Part shown: piece after piece, positions 36,169 to 45,642 of the stretch
How positions within the stretch are numbered: the stretch's first letter is position 1
Layout: each line of letters begins with the position of its first letter
Assembly: GCA_946481095.1 (NCBI GenBank)
Contig: CAMLML010000009.1
Location: 1 to 64,000, forward strand
DNA: 64,000 bases
Source: an uncultured Cellvibrio sp.
Lineage (GTDB): Bacteria > Pseudomonadota > Gammaproteobacteria > Pseudomonadales > Cellvibrionaceae
Reading direction: 5' to 3'
Notes under the pieces: generated by a model
What the model was told of the DNA's origin: nothing
The model's input: only the letters and a program-made list of their open reading frames with translations
Databases searched by the model: none
Program-made: the position numbers and the translations under genes

Positions 36169-37605
36169 TCATTCGTCTGTTTCATCTTCGGCAGACGCAC
36201 TGATCATGCCCAACTCTTTCAACTTCCGGGTCAGTGTATTGCGCCCCCAACCCAAAAGGTTGGCAGCATCGCGTTTGCGACCGGCAGTATATTTGAGCGC
36301 AGTTTCAATCAGTGCGCGCTCAAACGTAGGCACTGCCTCACTGAGCAATTGGTGATGTCCGCGCGCCAACGCCATATCTGCCCAATGGCGCAATGCTTTT
36401 TCCCAATCATCAGCAGGCGTTGAAGTTTCTTTGGTGTCCAGCAATTCGGGAGGCAAATCGGCAACATGCACTTCACGACCGGATGCCATCACCGTAATCC
36501 AGCGACAGGTGTTTTCCAATTGGCGCACATTTCCCGGCCAAGGCAATGAACACAAAAACTCTTCTGTTTCCGTCAATAAAACTTTGGGATCCACATTCAA
36601 TTCATTAGCGGCTTTGTGCAAAAAAAATCTCGCCAATTTCGGAATGTCTTCGCGACGATTCGCCAATTTCGGAATATGAATTCGAATCACATTCAAACGA
36701 TGAAATAAATCTTCACGGAAACGATTATCGGCAACCAGTGTTTCCAGATTTTGATGTGTGGCCGCAATAATACGCACATCGACTTTCACCGGTGTGTGTC
36801 CGCCCACGCGATAAAATTCTCCGTCAGCCAGAACACGTAATAATCGCGTTTGGGTTTCAGCGGGCATATCACCAATTTCATCCAAAAATAATGAACCACC
36901 ATTAGCTTGTTCGAAGCGCCCTTGACGTTGCGCTGCCGCGCCAGTGAACGCACCTTTTTCATGACCAAATAATTCTGATTCCATTAAATCTTTTGGAATT
37001 GCTGCCATATTCAATGCGATAAAGGGGCCATTACGACGTGGACTGTGTCGATGTAATGCACGTGCAACCAACTCTTTTCCTGTACCCGATTGTCCATTAA
37101 TCAATACCGTGATATTGGATTGAGACAAACGACCAATTGCGCGAAACACTTCTTGCATCGCCGGTGCTTCACCAATAATTTCGGTGTGTGCCTCTACTTC
37201 GTCAGTTTGTTTTTCCTGTTGATGTTTTTGTTCTTGCGCGTGTGCCAGTGCACGTTGTGTTACCGCGACAGCATCATCCACATCAAAAGGTTTGGGCAAA
37301 TATTCAAACGCACCACCTTGATAAGCAGCGACAGCGCTATCCAAATCAGAATGTGCAGTCATAATGATGATTGGAATTTGTGGATGATTGGCGTGTACAT
37401 TACTCAGCAACGCCAAACCATCAATACCCGGCATGCGTATATCGCTGATAATGGCATCCGGTGTATCGCGATTAATTTGATTTAATGCGCTGTCGCCCGT
37501 TTCAAAAATTCGCGTTTCAATGTTGGCCTGTTGCAGTGCTTTTTCCAACACCCAACGAATTGAACGATCATCATCAATAATCCAAACTTTGTTAGTTTTC
37601 TGCAT
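36169..37605 (-). CDS. glnG: Nitrogen regulation response regulator NtrC
   Basis: A 478-residue sigma-54 activator. The ATG at 37605 (MQKTNKVWIIDDD) is chosen over the longer frame because it matches the family start. Receiver domain with phospho-acceptor Asp in DAIISDIRMPG (about residue 54), AAA+ domain with GQSGTGKE Walker A, the GAFTGA sigma-54 contact loop and a FLDEIGD Walker B, then a Fis-type helix-turn-helix (RKRDAANLLGWGRNTLTRKL). It overlaps ntrB by 14 bp, so the two are co-translated. It should activate glnA through the site upstream of that gene. Confidence 0.95.
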   Translation of the reverse strand: MQKTNKVWIIDDDRSIRWVLEKALQQANIETRIFETGDSALNQINRDTPDAIISDIRMPGIDGLALLSNVHANHPQIPIIIMTAHSDLDSAVAAYQGGAFEYLPKPFDVDDAVAVTQRALAHAQEQKHQQEKQTDEVEAHTEIIGEAPAMQEVFRAIGRLSQSNITVLINGQSGTGKELVARALHRHSPRRNGPFIALNMAAIPKDLMESELFGHEKGAFTGAAAQRQGRFEQANGGSLFLDEIGDMPAETQTRLLRVLADGEFYRVGGHTPVKVDVRIIAATHQNLETLVADNRFREDLFHRLNVIRIHIPKLANRREDIPKLARFFLHKAANELNVDPKVLLTETEEFLCSLPWPGNVRQLENTCRWITVMASGREVHVADLPPELLDTKETSTPADDWEKALRHWADMALARGHHQLLSEAVPTFERALIETALKYTAGRKRDAANLLGWGRNTLTRKLKELGMISASAEDETDE

Positions 37606-38665
37606 GGTGATTTTCCATTGGTAAATAGAGTGAAAAACGCGTTTGTCCGGGTTCACTTCGGCATTCAATCAGGCCGTTATGTTGATGGATCAAATGCTGT
37701 GAAATTGTTAAGCCCAAACCCGTACCTTCCGGGCGGCCCGATATCATCGGGTAAAAAATATGTTCAATCATTTCAGCAGGAATACCCGGGCCGTTATCGA
37801 TAACATCAACACGACATACCAGCGGATGATGTTTGCGGCCAATAGTGTAATGACGCTGGATACGTGTGCGAATTTGAATAACCGCATTGAGCGTATTGGA
37901 TTCAATCAATGCCTGCATTGCATTGCGCACAATATTCAGCAAGGCTTGAATCAACATTTCCTTATCACCCTGCAAATTGGGAATGCTGGGATCGTAATCG
38001 CGAATCAATTTAATTCTGTCGCGACACTCAGCGCGAATAATACTGGTGACCCGCTCAACGGCTTCATGGATATTCAACCACTGCCATTGCGGTAATTGAT
38101 TGGGCCCCAACATGCGATCAACCAGATTTCGCAAGCGGTCAACTTCATCAATAATTACATTGGTGTATTCCGATAAATTTTCATTTGGCAATTCACGCGC
38201 GAGCAATTGCGCAGCACCGCGAATTCCTCCCAAAGGATTTTTAATTTCATGCGCCATACCGCGAATCAGGTTGCGCGTGGTTTCATGGGAATTGGTCATC
38301 ATTTCTTCACGGCTGATTCGCAGCAATCTATCCATAGGTTGAATTTCCATAATCAAACCTTCGTGATCACCAAAGGGGGTAACCGTGTAGTCAACCGTGA
38401 TACTGTTTGCTCCGGGCAATTGCCAATTGGCATGGCGCTTGGTGTAGTGGTTTCCTTGCGCTGCTGCTTTGCGCAGTTGCTTTTCAGTGTCGTCTGATTC
38501 ATAAAAAAAATGGGTGATAACCTCACCAGTATTGCCTTCATTGCTCATGGCAAGAAGTGCTTCTGCCGCCGGATTCATATGACGCAACAAAAGCTCACCG
38601 TCAACCAGAACTATGGCTGTACTGAGATTGTCGAGAATGGATTTATAGATGTCGCCAGGACTCAC
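37592..38665 (-). CDS. glnL: Nitrogen regulation sensor kinase NtrB
   Basis: A 357-residue soluble histidine kinase. A PAS domain spans about 8-75 (ILDNLSTAIVLVDGELLLRHMN). The H-box GMAHEIKNPLGGIRGAAQ has the phospho-His near residue 136. N-, G1- and G2-type ATP motifs follow (LLNIVRNAMQA, DNGPGIP, GTGLGL). NtrB phosphorylates or dephosphorylates NtrC under control of PII. It lacks transmembrane segments, as expected. The operon starts here and continues into ntrC; glnA is nearby upstream, with an intervening DUF4124 gene. Confidence 0.94.
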   Translation of the reverse strand: MSPGDIYKSILDNLSTAIVLVDGELLLRHMNPAAEALLAMSNEGNTGEVITHFFYESDDTEKQLRKAAAQGNHYTKRHANWQLPGANSITVDYTVTPFGDHEGLIMEIQPMDRLLRISREEMMTNSHETTRNLIRGMAHEIKNPLGGIRGAAQLLARELPNENLSEYTNVIIDEVDRLRNLVDRMLGPNQLPQWQWLNIHEAVERVTSIIRAECRDRIKLIRDYDPSIPNLQGDKEMLIQALLNIVRNAMQALIESNTLNAVIQIRTRIQRHYTIGRKHHPLVCRVDVIDNGPGIPAEMIEHIFYPMISGRPEGTGLGLTISQHLIHQHNGLIECRSEPGQTRFSLYLPMENHHAEN

Positions 38666-38838
38666 GCCGCATTACTCCAAAAATGCCTCTCCGCAGGGCA
38701 TGAATATAAATGCAAAAAGCAAACCAACTTCCTGTTGAGCAAAAATGACCTGATATTGCAAAGGTTTTATCTGACACTTATGCAAAAACGACAAAGCACC
38801 GCACCATCATGGTGCCTTTAAAAAACGGAATTGTTTGG

Positions 38839-39345
38839 CTAATTTTTTCTGACTACCGGACGGATCACATTCACCGTCAAAGGAGCCGACTTGCCCAGCA
38901 GATTACCTTGCTGATCAATCACTTCAACAGTAAGGGTTCTGGCACCACGGGGCACATCCTGAATTACTATGCTGGCAGAGCGGGTTTCTTCAATCAGTTC
39001 GCTATCCAGATAATAAGTCACCAAATGATCCGGGTGCAGACCGGGTGAAATATTGACTGCGACAGCCAGATCCCTTTCACCAGGCGGGATTACCACCTGA
39101 TCACGGGGACTAATAATATCAATCTCATAACTCACGGCTTGCGGCTGCTGTGCTCTGACCGGCGCTTCAGTGAAGCCCGTTTCCTGTGCTGGCAAGGTAT
39201 TGATTTCACGTAGCTTGACTGCCTGGGCATCGTCATTTGGCGGGCTGTCCGTGTAGACAACATTGCCATCTTTATCGACAGTTTTATAAATTTCGGCGCA
39301 AACACCGAAAGAGAGGCAAATGAGAATAAGAAAGAGTGCGCGCAT
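38839..39345 (-). CDS. DUF4124 domain periplasmic protein
   Basis: A 168-residue exported protein. The signal peptide ends GVCA near residue 17, and the DUF4124 core EIYKTVDKDGNVVYTDSPP follows. The C-terminal part resembles a beta-sandwich with DLAVAVNISPG and GARTLTVEVIDQQGN. The domain is common beside ntrBC and glnA in gammaproteobacteria, but the function is not known. The gene lies 102 bp after the glnA stop, beyond a strong terminator, so it probably has its own promoter. Confidence 0.85.
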   Translation of the reverse strand: MRALFLILICLSFGVCAEIYKTVDKDGNVVYTDSPPNDDAQAVKLREINTLPAQETGFTEAPVRAQQPQAVSYEIDIISPRDQVVIPPGERDLAVAVNISPGLHPDHLVTYYLDSELIEETRSASIVIQDVPRGARTLTVEVIDQQGNLLGKSAPLTVNVIRPVVRKN

Positions 39346-39390
39346 AGAAAAATCCCGTCTGGAGATTTCCAGAGATTACGCCTGATCCTG

Positions 39391-39424
39391 AAAAAGAAAA
39401 AGCCCGCAGATCACTCTGCGGGCT
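39391..39424 (-). terminator. glnA rho-independent terminator
   Basis: AGCCCGCAGA-4 nt-TCTGCGGGCT forms a perfect 10-bp stem, followed on the minus strand by TTTTCTTTTT. It is 23 bp after the glnA stop. Confidence 0.92.
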
Positions 39425-39447
39425 CCAATTACCGAAAGAATCGACAA

Positions 39448-40848
39448 TTACACGCTGTAGTACAACTCGAACTCTACAGGGTGTGGAGTCATATCAACAC
39501 GTTGGATATCAGCGCGCTTCAACTCAATGTAAGACTCGATGAAGTCTTTGCTGAATACACCGCCACGAGTCAGGAACTCATGATCAGCTTCCAGCGCTTG
39601 CAGAGCTTGCTCCAGAGAGGCACAGACTTGCGGGATTTGTGCTTCTTCTTCCGGCTCCAGATCGTACAAGTCTTTGGTTGCTGGCTCGCCCGGGTGAATC
39701 TTGTTTTGAACACCGTCGATACCGGCCATCAACAATGCAGCGAAGCAGAGGTATGGGTTAGCCGTTGGATCAGGGAAACGGGTTTCAATACGTTTTGCTT
39801 TCGCACCTTGTACGAAAGGAATACGGATAGAAGCCGAACGGTTACGTGAAGAATAAGCCAACATTACCGGCGCTTCAAAACCTGGAACCAAACGCTTGTA
39901 AGAGTTGGTAGAGGCGTTACAGAAAGCGTTCAATGCTTTGGCGTGTTTGATGATACCGCCGATGTAATAGAGAGCAGTTTCACTCAGGCCAGCGTAAGCG
40001 TCACCAGCAAATTGGTTAACGCCAGCTTTGGAGAAAGACTGGTGAACGTGCATACCTGAACCGTTATCACCGATCAGTGGCTTCGGCATAAAGGTAGCCG
40101 TTTTACCGTATTGGTGAGCAACGTTATGTACGCAGTACTTGAGGATCTGTACTTCGTCCGCTTTCTTAACCAGAGTGTTTGCGCCTACACCAATCTCACA
40201 TTGACCAGCGTTAGCCACTTCGTGGTGGTGAATTTCAATTTCCAGGCCCATAGCTTCCATCGCGTTACACATAGCACCGCGGATGTCATGCAGAGAGTCG
40301 ATTGGCGCAACCGGGAAGTAACCGCCTTTTACGCGTGGAGCGTGGCCGTGTTTACCTTCTACGTCATCACCTGATTGCCATGCAGCTTCTTCAGATTTGA
40401 TTTTGTAGAAAGCGCCGCCCATGCCTGAATGGAAATGAACACTGTCGAAAATAAAGAATTCCGGCTCTGGACCAAAGAGGGCTTTATCGCCCAGGCCTGT
40501 AGATTTCAGATACTCTTCAGCGCGTCGGCCGATTGAGCGTGGGTCGCGGTCATAACCTTGCATGGTGGATGGTTCAACGATGTCACAACGCACAATAATG
40601 GTGGCTTCTTCGTAGAAGGGATCCAGTACAGCAGTAGAGTCATCCGGCATCAGGATCATGTCTGATTCGTTAATACCTTTCCAACCTGCGATAGAAGAAC
40701 CATCGAACATTTTGCCTTCAACGAAGAATTTATCGTCTACAACAAATGATGGGAAAGTTACATGCTGTTCTTTACCTTTAGTATCGGTGAAACGCAGGTC
40801 GATCCAGCGGGCTTCGTGTTTTTTAATTAAGTCTAACGTCTTAGACAT
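39448..40848 (-). CDS. glnA: Glutamine synthetase type I
   Basis: A 466-residue enzyme. ATG 40848 is set by AGGAGG six bases upstream and by the family start [17 protein letters not shown]; the longer frame to 40995 runs into the sigma-54 promoter and is not used. The ammonia/ATP site includes [28 protein letters not shown] and [17 protein letters not shown]. The Tyr adenylylation site is present in DLYDLEPEE. It makes glutamine from glutamate and ammonia; type I-beta regulation by GlnE is expected. Transcription from a sigma-54 promoter with NtrC control is supported by the upstream motifs. Confidence 0.97.
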   Translation of the reverse strand: MSKTLDLIKKHEARWIDLRFTDTKGKEQHVTFPSFVVDDKFFVEGKMFDGSSIAGWKGINESDMILMPDDSTAVLDPFYEEATIIVRCDIVEPSTMQGYDRDPRSIGRRAEEYLKSTGLGDKALFGPEPEFFIFDSVHFHSGMGGAFYKIKSEEAAWQSGDDVEGKHGHAPRVKGGYFPVAPIDSLHDIRGAMCNAMEAMGLEIEIHHHEVANAGQCEIGVGANTLVKKADEVQILKYCVHNVAHQYGKTATFMPKPLIGDNGSGMHVHQSFSKAGVNQFAGDAYAGLSETALYYIGGIIKHAKALNAFCNASTNSYKRLVPGFEAPVMLAYSSRNRSASIRIPFVQGAKAKRIETRFPDPTANPYLCFAALLMAGIDGVQNKIHPGEPATKDLYDLEPEEEAQIPQVCASLEQALQALEADHEFLTRGGVFSKDFIESYIELKRADIQRVDMTPHPVEFELYYSV

Positions 40849-40950
40849 GGAGTGCCTCCTGATTGTTATAGCTATAGCTATGGGGATTAAAAAAAGATTT
40901 CTCAGCCACATACCACCAATTAAGGTGCGAGATCGAGTGTCAGAAAGGGG

Positions 40951-40965
40951 GCAAAATATATGCCA
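40951..40965 (-). promoter_or_regulatory. Sigma-54 promoter of glnA
   Basis: On the minus strand TGGCATATATTTTGC matches TGGCAY-N5-TTGC, with GG and GC separated by exactly 10 bp. Predicted transcription starts near 40939, giving a leader of about 90 nt before the glnA ATG. NtrC is encoded downstream in the same region. Confidence 0.8.
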
Positions 40966-41028
40966 TCCAATAAAAATAGCAACAGGCACTGACAAATAAG
41001 CCTCTGGAATTTCTCACAAAAAATCAAA

Positions 41029-41046
41029 TGCACCATTTTGATGCCA
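41029..41046 (-). promoter_or_regulatory. NtrC-like enhancer site upstream of glnA
   Basis: TGCACCA, TTT, then TGATGCC approximates the NtrC dyad TGCACCA-N3-TGGTGCA (right half 5 of 7). A perfect half-site TGGTGCA lies at 41070-41076. Both are about 65-125 bp upstream of the sigma-54 promoter, a normal enhancer distance. Confidence 0.6.
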
Positions 41047-41225
41047 TATAGCGGTCACATGGTTTTATTTGGTGCATAAAAATATTATTGATTTTAACGG
41101 GAACGCGGCTATCCAAAGGATATGCTGCAAAAATCAATAGCTAAAAATTATTAATTTTTTGTTGAGCGCCCAAACCAACTCCCGTAGAAAGGCCGCCTTT
41201 AAATAAAAACAAAAGGGTTTCGTCC

Positions 41226-42434
41226 ATGCATATGACAACTACAGAAATCTTCCTGATCGCCATGCTGATTATTTTCAGTGTTCCCTATTTAATCTGGCGA
41301 TTGTTCAAAACAGACTACTGGGCTCCCCTGGTTGTAGTCCAGATTATCGGCGGCATTTTGCTTGGTCCGGGTGTATTAGGTGCAGCTTTCCCCGATTACT
41401 ACCAATTCGTTTTTAATCCGCAAGTGATCCAGTCCCTGAATGGTATTGCCTGGTGGGCAGTGATGATTTTTGTCTGGATCGCCGGCATTGAATTGGATCT
41501 GAAAAAAGCCTGGGAATACAAGCGTGAGAGTGGCATAACCGCGGGCTTGGCACTGGGAACTCCGCTCTTGTTTGGCTGTGTTGCGGCGGTGGCACTCATG
41601 GCGTTCAGCGATGGATGGATGGGCCCCAAGGGCATGACCTGGCAGTTCATTCTGGGTGTTGGTATGGCCTGTGCGGTTACAGCCTTGCCTATCCTGATTT
41701 TGTTGATGGAGAAGCTACATATTCTTCGCCAACCCATAGGTCAGCGCATATTGCGCTACGCCAGCCTGGATGATATTGCCATTTGGGGTGTATTAGCCCT
41801 GATTTTGCTGGATTGGGAACGAGTGGGACGTCAAGGCATGTTCCTGATGGCCTTTGCATTGTCCAGCTATCTGTTCCGCAAACTTATGGTTGCCATTCAA
41901 GAACGCGACCGATGGTATGCAGGCTTTATCTGGCTGGCTTTCTGCGGGCTGGCAGCTGACTGGGCCGGTTTGCATTTTATGGTTGGCGCTTTCCTCGCTG
42001 GTGCAGTGATGGATGCAGATTGGTTTAATCAGGAAGATATGGACAAGTTACGCCATTTTGTATTGATGATCATCATGCCGGTTTTCTTCCTGAGCACAGG
42101 CTTGCGAACCAACTGGGAAGTGGGTGGTGCGACAGTATTTATTGCGGCGGGCATTTTATTATTTGCATCAGTCGCCGGAAAATTGGCGGGCGTCCATCTC
42201 GCCGGAAAAATTTTAAAATGGGAAAAAGGCGAAGCATCCATTATTGGCTGGCTGTTACAAACCAAAGCCCTGATCATGATTATTTTTGCCAACGTATTGT
42301 TGGATAAACAAATCATCACCAGCGAAACTTTTACTGCACTTTTGATCATGGCGGTGTTGAGTACCATGTTGACGGTTCCAGTGGCATCACCAAAACTGGA
42401 CAAGTTGAAAAATATTATTTTCCGTTCAACATAA
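41226..42434 (+). CDS. Cation/proton antiporter (CPA2/Kef-like)
   Basis: A 402-residue membrane protein of about eleven to twelve helices. GGILLGPGVLGAAFPDYY near residue 40 and the ASLDDIAIWGVLAL helix (with the transport Asp pair) near residue 178 are characteristic of the monovalent cation:proton antiporter-2 family. There is no C-terminal TrkA-N domain, so it is the transporter-only form. It exchanges Na+ or K+ for H+. Divergent from glnA and not in an obvious operon. Confidence 0.85.
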   Translation: MHMTTTEIFLIAMLIIFSVPYLIWRLFKTDYWAPLVVVQIIGGILLGPGVLGAAFPDYYQFVFNPQVIQSLNGIAWWAVMIFVWIAGIELDLKKAWEYKRESGITAGLALGTPLLFGCVAAVALMAFSDGWMGPKGMTWQFILGVGMACAVTALPILILLMEKLHILRQPIGQRILRYASLDDIAIWGVLALILLDWERVGRQGMFLMAFALSSYLFRKLMVAIQERDRWYAGFIWLAFCGLAADWAGLHFMVGAFLAGAVMDADWFNQEDMDKLRHFVLMIIMPVFFLSTGLRTNWEVGGATVFIAAGILLFASVAGKLAGVHLAGKILKWEKGEASIIGWLLQTKALIMIIFANVLLDKQIITSETFTALLIMAVLSTMLTVPVASPKLDKLKNIIFRST

Positions 42435-42522
42435 TTTCCATAGCGCAAAGAATGATGTGAATTCAGATTGGGTTAATCTCCTTTTGTACAGACTGTAATT
42501 TTTACGACAAAGGAGATTCACC

Positions 42523-43182
42523 ATGTCCAGATTGATATTGATTGGGTTAATATTATTTTTATCAGGGTGCCTGTTAGTTGAAGATAAAAAAGTTTTTCAG
42601 GGTGATCTGCAAAAATTTTATACAAAAGAAAATAATGGATTGAATCTTCTTGATTCCGCACCTGCCAGATTAATTTATGTGACAAGCAATCTGAATAATC
42701 AAATTAAACGCCTGGAAGTTGTGCAAGACAAACAGCAATTAATTATCAGCCTCAATCGAGGGATTGGCAAAGAATCCGTGCATGGCAGCTTTACTCTGGA
42801 AACGCTGGAGACCCATTGGGATCTACGAGTTGAAGGCCAGATAGATCGACGATTTTTAAGTGATCCAATGATTCTGGAAAAAGAAATAGCCTGTACTTTT
42901 TCAGGTATATGCGAAAAAGAAATTGAAAAAGAAGTTAAAAATTGCCGATTCATAGATGGCATTGAAAAGTGTGAAACAACAACAGAGATAGTCGAAGAAA
43001 GAGGCTGGCATACAGACTGTCCCGGAACCGAAATATTGACATTGGCTGAACAAAAAACAATTTACGACTTGCGCATAAAATTCTTTAATCCACTCAATAA
43101 TCAGTTGGTTGCCAATTTTCAAGGTTCCACTGATGAGTTAATCGAAGAAACTTCGCGAGTTCAAACCAAACCTTGCAATTAG
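42523..43182 (+). CDS. Hypothetical lipoprotein
   Basis: A 219-residue protein with a signal peptide and lipobox LSGC (Cys at about residue 16) after AAAGGAG. The remainder is soluble with several Cys residues in the middle (CTFSGIC, NCRF, KCETTTE, DCPG), which could form two disulfides. No family recognised. It lies 7 bp before the LysR gene and may be co-transcribed with it and the halogenase. Confidence 0.65.
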   Translation: MSRLILIGLILFLSGCLLVEDKKVFQGDLQKFYTKENNGLNLLDSAPARLIYVTSNLNNQIKRLEVVQDKQQLIISLNRGIGKESVHGSFTLETLETHWDLRVEGQIDRRFLSDPMILEKEIACTFSGICEKEIEKEVKNCRFIDGIEKCETTTEIVEERGWHTDCPGTEILTLAEQKTIYDLRIKFFNPLNNQLVANFQGSTDELIEETSRVQTKPCN

Positions 43183-43189
43183 TTTTCAT

Positions 43190-44119
43190 ATGCTTTCAAT
43201 TAACGACATGCAATATCTGACCGCACTCGCACAGGAAAGTCATTTTGGACGCGCCGCTGCGAAATGTAATGTCAGTCAACCCGCACTCAGTGCCGCCATA
43301 GCCAAAATCGAAAGCGAATTGGGATTTTTATTATGTGAACGCCTGAACCGCGGCATACGCATCACAACCGAAGGGCTTGCGTTGGCAAAGGAAGCGGAAA
43401 AAGTATTGGCTCAGTTGAATTCAATTCACGCACTTGTCGCCGCTGATAAAGACCAATTGCAATCGCCAGTTCAATTGGGTAGCAGTCAATCGCTCGGCGC
43501 TTATTTATATCCACAATTGCTATTGCAATTTCAACATCAGGAATATTCCACCAAAATTTATCTGGATGAAAAACCGGATGCCGAACTGATTCAGGATTTA
43601 ACAAATAATCGTCTCGATGCGATATTGATTGCAGATAATTCACCCATTAAAGACTGCGTTGTCAGAGAACTTTTTAGTGAACCCTGGCAAATATTGTTGC
43701 CAATCCCACATCCACTTTCTGTAAAAAATTCCCTGTCATTTGTCGATCTGGCGAATACCAGTTTGTTTGTTACAGAAAACGACTACGAACAGCTGACCAC
43801 ACAGATCAATAACAAAATCACTCTGGAAAAAGTCAGTAGTAATGAAACCTTGCGCGGCTTGGTAGCAACCCAGATGGGCCTGGGTTTTATGCCATTTATT
43901 GCGGCCAACTCCCAACTGTATACCGCCAACAAATGGACACTGCGCAATATTGACGACTTACCCGCAAGAAAAGTGTCTCTGGTTTGGCGAACAACTTATC
44001 CGCGTTACAAAATGATGGAGCTTTTATCGCAAACAATAAAAGCTTGTGCCGAATGGCATTTAAATTTTGTGGCACCCGAGCAGCATCAAATGCTAGGCTT
44101 GGATTACCTGCAGCGATAA
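43190..44119 (+). CDS. LysR family regulator, OxyR-like helix-turn-helix
   Basis: A 309-residue LysR protein. The N-terminal helix-turn-helix (about 15-60; FGRAAAKCNVSQPALSAAIA) is closest in look to OxyR/CysB-type regulators. The effector domain spans about 90-300. The region equivalent to the OxyR redox loop has no Cys pair, so peroxide sensing by disulfide is not supported. It starts 7 bp after the lipoprotein gene and ends 11 bp before the halogenase, so it may regulate or simply be co-expressed with the latter. Confidence 0.85.
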   Translation: MLSINDMQYLTALAQESHFGRAAAKCNVSQPALSAAIAKIESELGFLLCERLNRGIRITTEGLALAKEAEKVLAQLNSIHALVAADKDQLQSPVQLGSSQSLGAYLYPQLLLQFQHQEYSTKIYLDEKPDAELIQDLTNNRLDAILIADNSPIKDCVVRELFSEPWQILLPIPHPLSVKNSLSFVDLANTSLFVTENDYEQLTTQINNKITLEKVSSNETLRGLVATQMGLGFMPFIAANSQLYTANKWTLRNIDDLPARKVSLVWRTTYPRYKMMELLSQTIKACAEWHLNFVAPEQHQMLGLDYLQR

Positions 44120-44130
44120 CTTATTCCAGT

Positions 44131-45642
44131 ATGCGAATTAAACCACTCAAAAAAATCATCGTTCTCGGTGGTGGTACATCCGGGTGGATTACTGCCTGCA
44201 TGCTGGCAAAACATCTCAAACCATCCAACTGTGTCATTCAGGTAATCGAGTCTGACGACATCAATGTCATAGGTGTGGGTGAATCAACCATTCCGCCTTT
44301 CGTCCGTTTATTGCAGCATCTGGGAATTGATGAAAAAGAATTTTTACGCGAAACCCAGGCCTGTTTTAAATTGGGAATTCAATTTGTCGATTGGCGCGAA
44401 CGCAATCACACCTATTTCCATCCATTCGGTGTAATCGGCAAACCCATAGATTCGCAGGATTTTTATCAGTGCTGGTTAAAAGCCCAGGAAGAGGGTGTTG
44501 AATTTCCTCTGCAGGATTTTTCGCCTTGCGCAGTCATGGCAAAAAATCATCGATTTTTTTTACCCAATCAAGCACAAAATACCCCTTTGGGGGGCGCCAA
44601 TTATGCGGTGCATCTGGATGCAAAATCAGTGGTTGAATTTTTACGCAAACAAGCAACAAAATCCGGCGTGATTGCAATCAAGGGTACAGTGACCGAAGTA
44701 CAATCACGCCCTGACAATTTTATTGAGAATTTGCTGTTAAGTAATGGCGAAATTGTCGAAGGTGATTTTTTTATTGATTGCTCAGGTTTTAAATCACTGT
44801 TAATCGGCGAACATTTGCAAACACCTTTTGAGGATTGGTCATCAGTTTTACCTTGTGACAGAGCAGTGGTAGTGAAAACAGAAAAAGCCACGGATACGCC
44901 ACCTTACACTGTTTCCAAAGCACAAAAAAGTGGGTGGTCCTGGCGAATCCCTTTGCAAAATGCAATCGGTCACGGCTATGTTTATTCCAGCAAATTCTGC
45001 ACAGATGCCGAAGCAAAATCCACATTAATGAAGCAACTGGATCAAAAACGCATTAATGATCCGCATGTGATTCATTTCAGTTGTGGTCGTCGTGAAAAAT
45101 TCTGGCAACACAATTGTTTGGCGGTGGGTTTATCGGCTGGATTTGTTGAACCGCTCGAATCAACTGCGATTCATTTAATTGCTCGCGGCATGGAGATGTT
45201 TTTACGTTACTTTCCTGATCAGGATTGTGATGCAAGTTTGCAACGCGAATATAATCGCCGTATGCATAACGACTATGAAGAAGTTCGCGATTTTGTGCTA
45301 TTGCACTATTGCACAAGTCAGCGCACAGATACACCTTTCTGGCGCGCCGTAAAAGAAATTCCCATACCCGACAGCCTGCGTGAACGCATCGAATTATTTA
45401 CCGCTCAAGGAAAATTACGCGAAGGTACAGAAGAATTATTCCGCAATACCAGCTGGCAATCAGTGTTCGAAGGCATGGGTATCAGACCCCGAAAATATTC
45501 ACCCCTGGTTGACAATCTCGACCCCGAACGTTTACGTCAAGATCTCAACAACACCCGCTCCGCCATTTTAAACATGGTGAAAACCCTCCCCACACACGAT
45601 GAGTATTTACAGCGAGTACATGAGGAAAAGAATAAAAATTAG
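44131..45642 (+). CDS. Flavin-dependent tryptophan halogenase family protein
   Basis: A 503-residue flavoprotein with ATG 44131 (MRIKPLKK) chosen because the longer frame overlaps the LysR gene. The FAD fingerprint GGGTSGW is near residue 14, and IGVGESTIPP and FKLGIQFVDWR (catalytic Lys) follow. The halogenase signature WxWxIP appears as WSWRIP near residue 270. Such enzymes use FADH2, O2 and halide to halogenate an aromatic substrate; many orphan members in polysaccharide degraders have unknown substrates. No flavin reductase or TonB receptor gene is adjacent. Its stop overlaps the convergent unknown gene by 4 bp. Confidence 0.85.
   Translation: MRIKPLKKIIVLGGGTSGWITACMLAKHLKPSNCVIQVIESDDINVIGVGESTIPPFVRLLQHLGIDEKEFLRETQACFKLGIQFVDWRERNHTYFHPFGVIGKPIDSQDFYQCWLKAQEEGVEFPLQDFSPCAVMAKNHRFFLPNQAQNTPLGGANYAVHLDAKSVVEFLRKQATKSGVIAIKGTVTEVQSRPDNFIENLLLSNGEIVEGDFFIDCSGFKSLLIGEHLQTPFEDWSSVLPCDRAVVVKTEKATDTPPYTVSKAQKSGWSWRIPLQNAIGHGYVYSSKFCTDAEAKSTLMKQLDQKRINDPHVIHFSCGRREKFWQHNCLAVGLSAGFVEPLESTAIHLIARGMEMFLRYFPDQDCDASLQREYNRRMHNDYEEVRDFVLLHYCTSQRTDTPFWRAVKEIPIPDSLRERIELFTAQGKLREGTEELFRNTSWQSVFEGMGIRPRKYSPLVDNLDPERLRQDLNNTRSAILNMVKTLPTHDEYLQRVHEEKNKN

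Larger units (their letters stand above)
40849..41225. promoter_or_regulatory. Divergent regulatory region of glnA and antiporter genes
   Basis: A 377-bp gap with no gene. It contains the glnA ribosome site (AGGAGG), a sigma-54 promoter (40951-40965) and NtrC-like sites (41029-41046, half-site at 41070-41076). The right part is AT-rich and must hold the antiporter promoter. Confidence 0.7.

Noticed and set aside
41028..41047. A second sigma-54 promoter at TGGCATCAAAATGGTGC
   Set aside because: GG and GC are 12 bp apart instead of 10, and the sequence fits an NtrC site better. The promoter at 40951-40965 has exact spacing.
43190..44119. Naming the LysR protein OxyR
   Set aside because: The HTH is OxyR-like, but the redox cysteine pair is absent, so a gene name would mislead.
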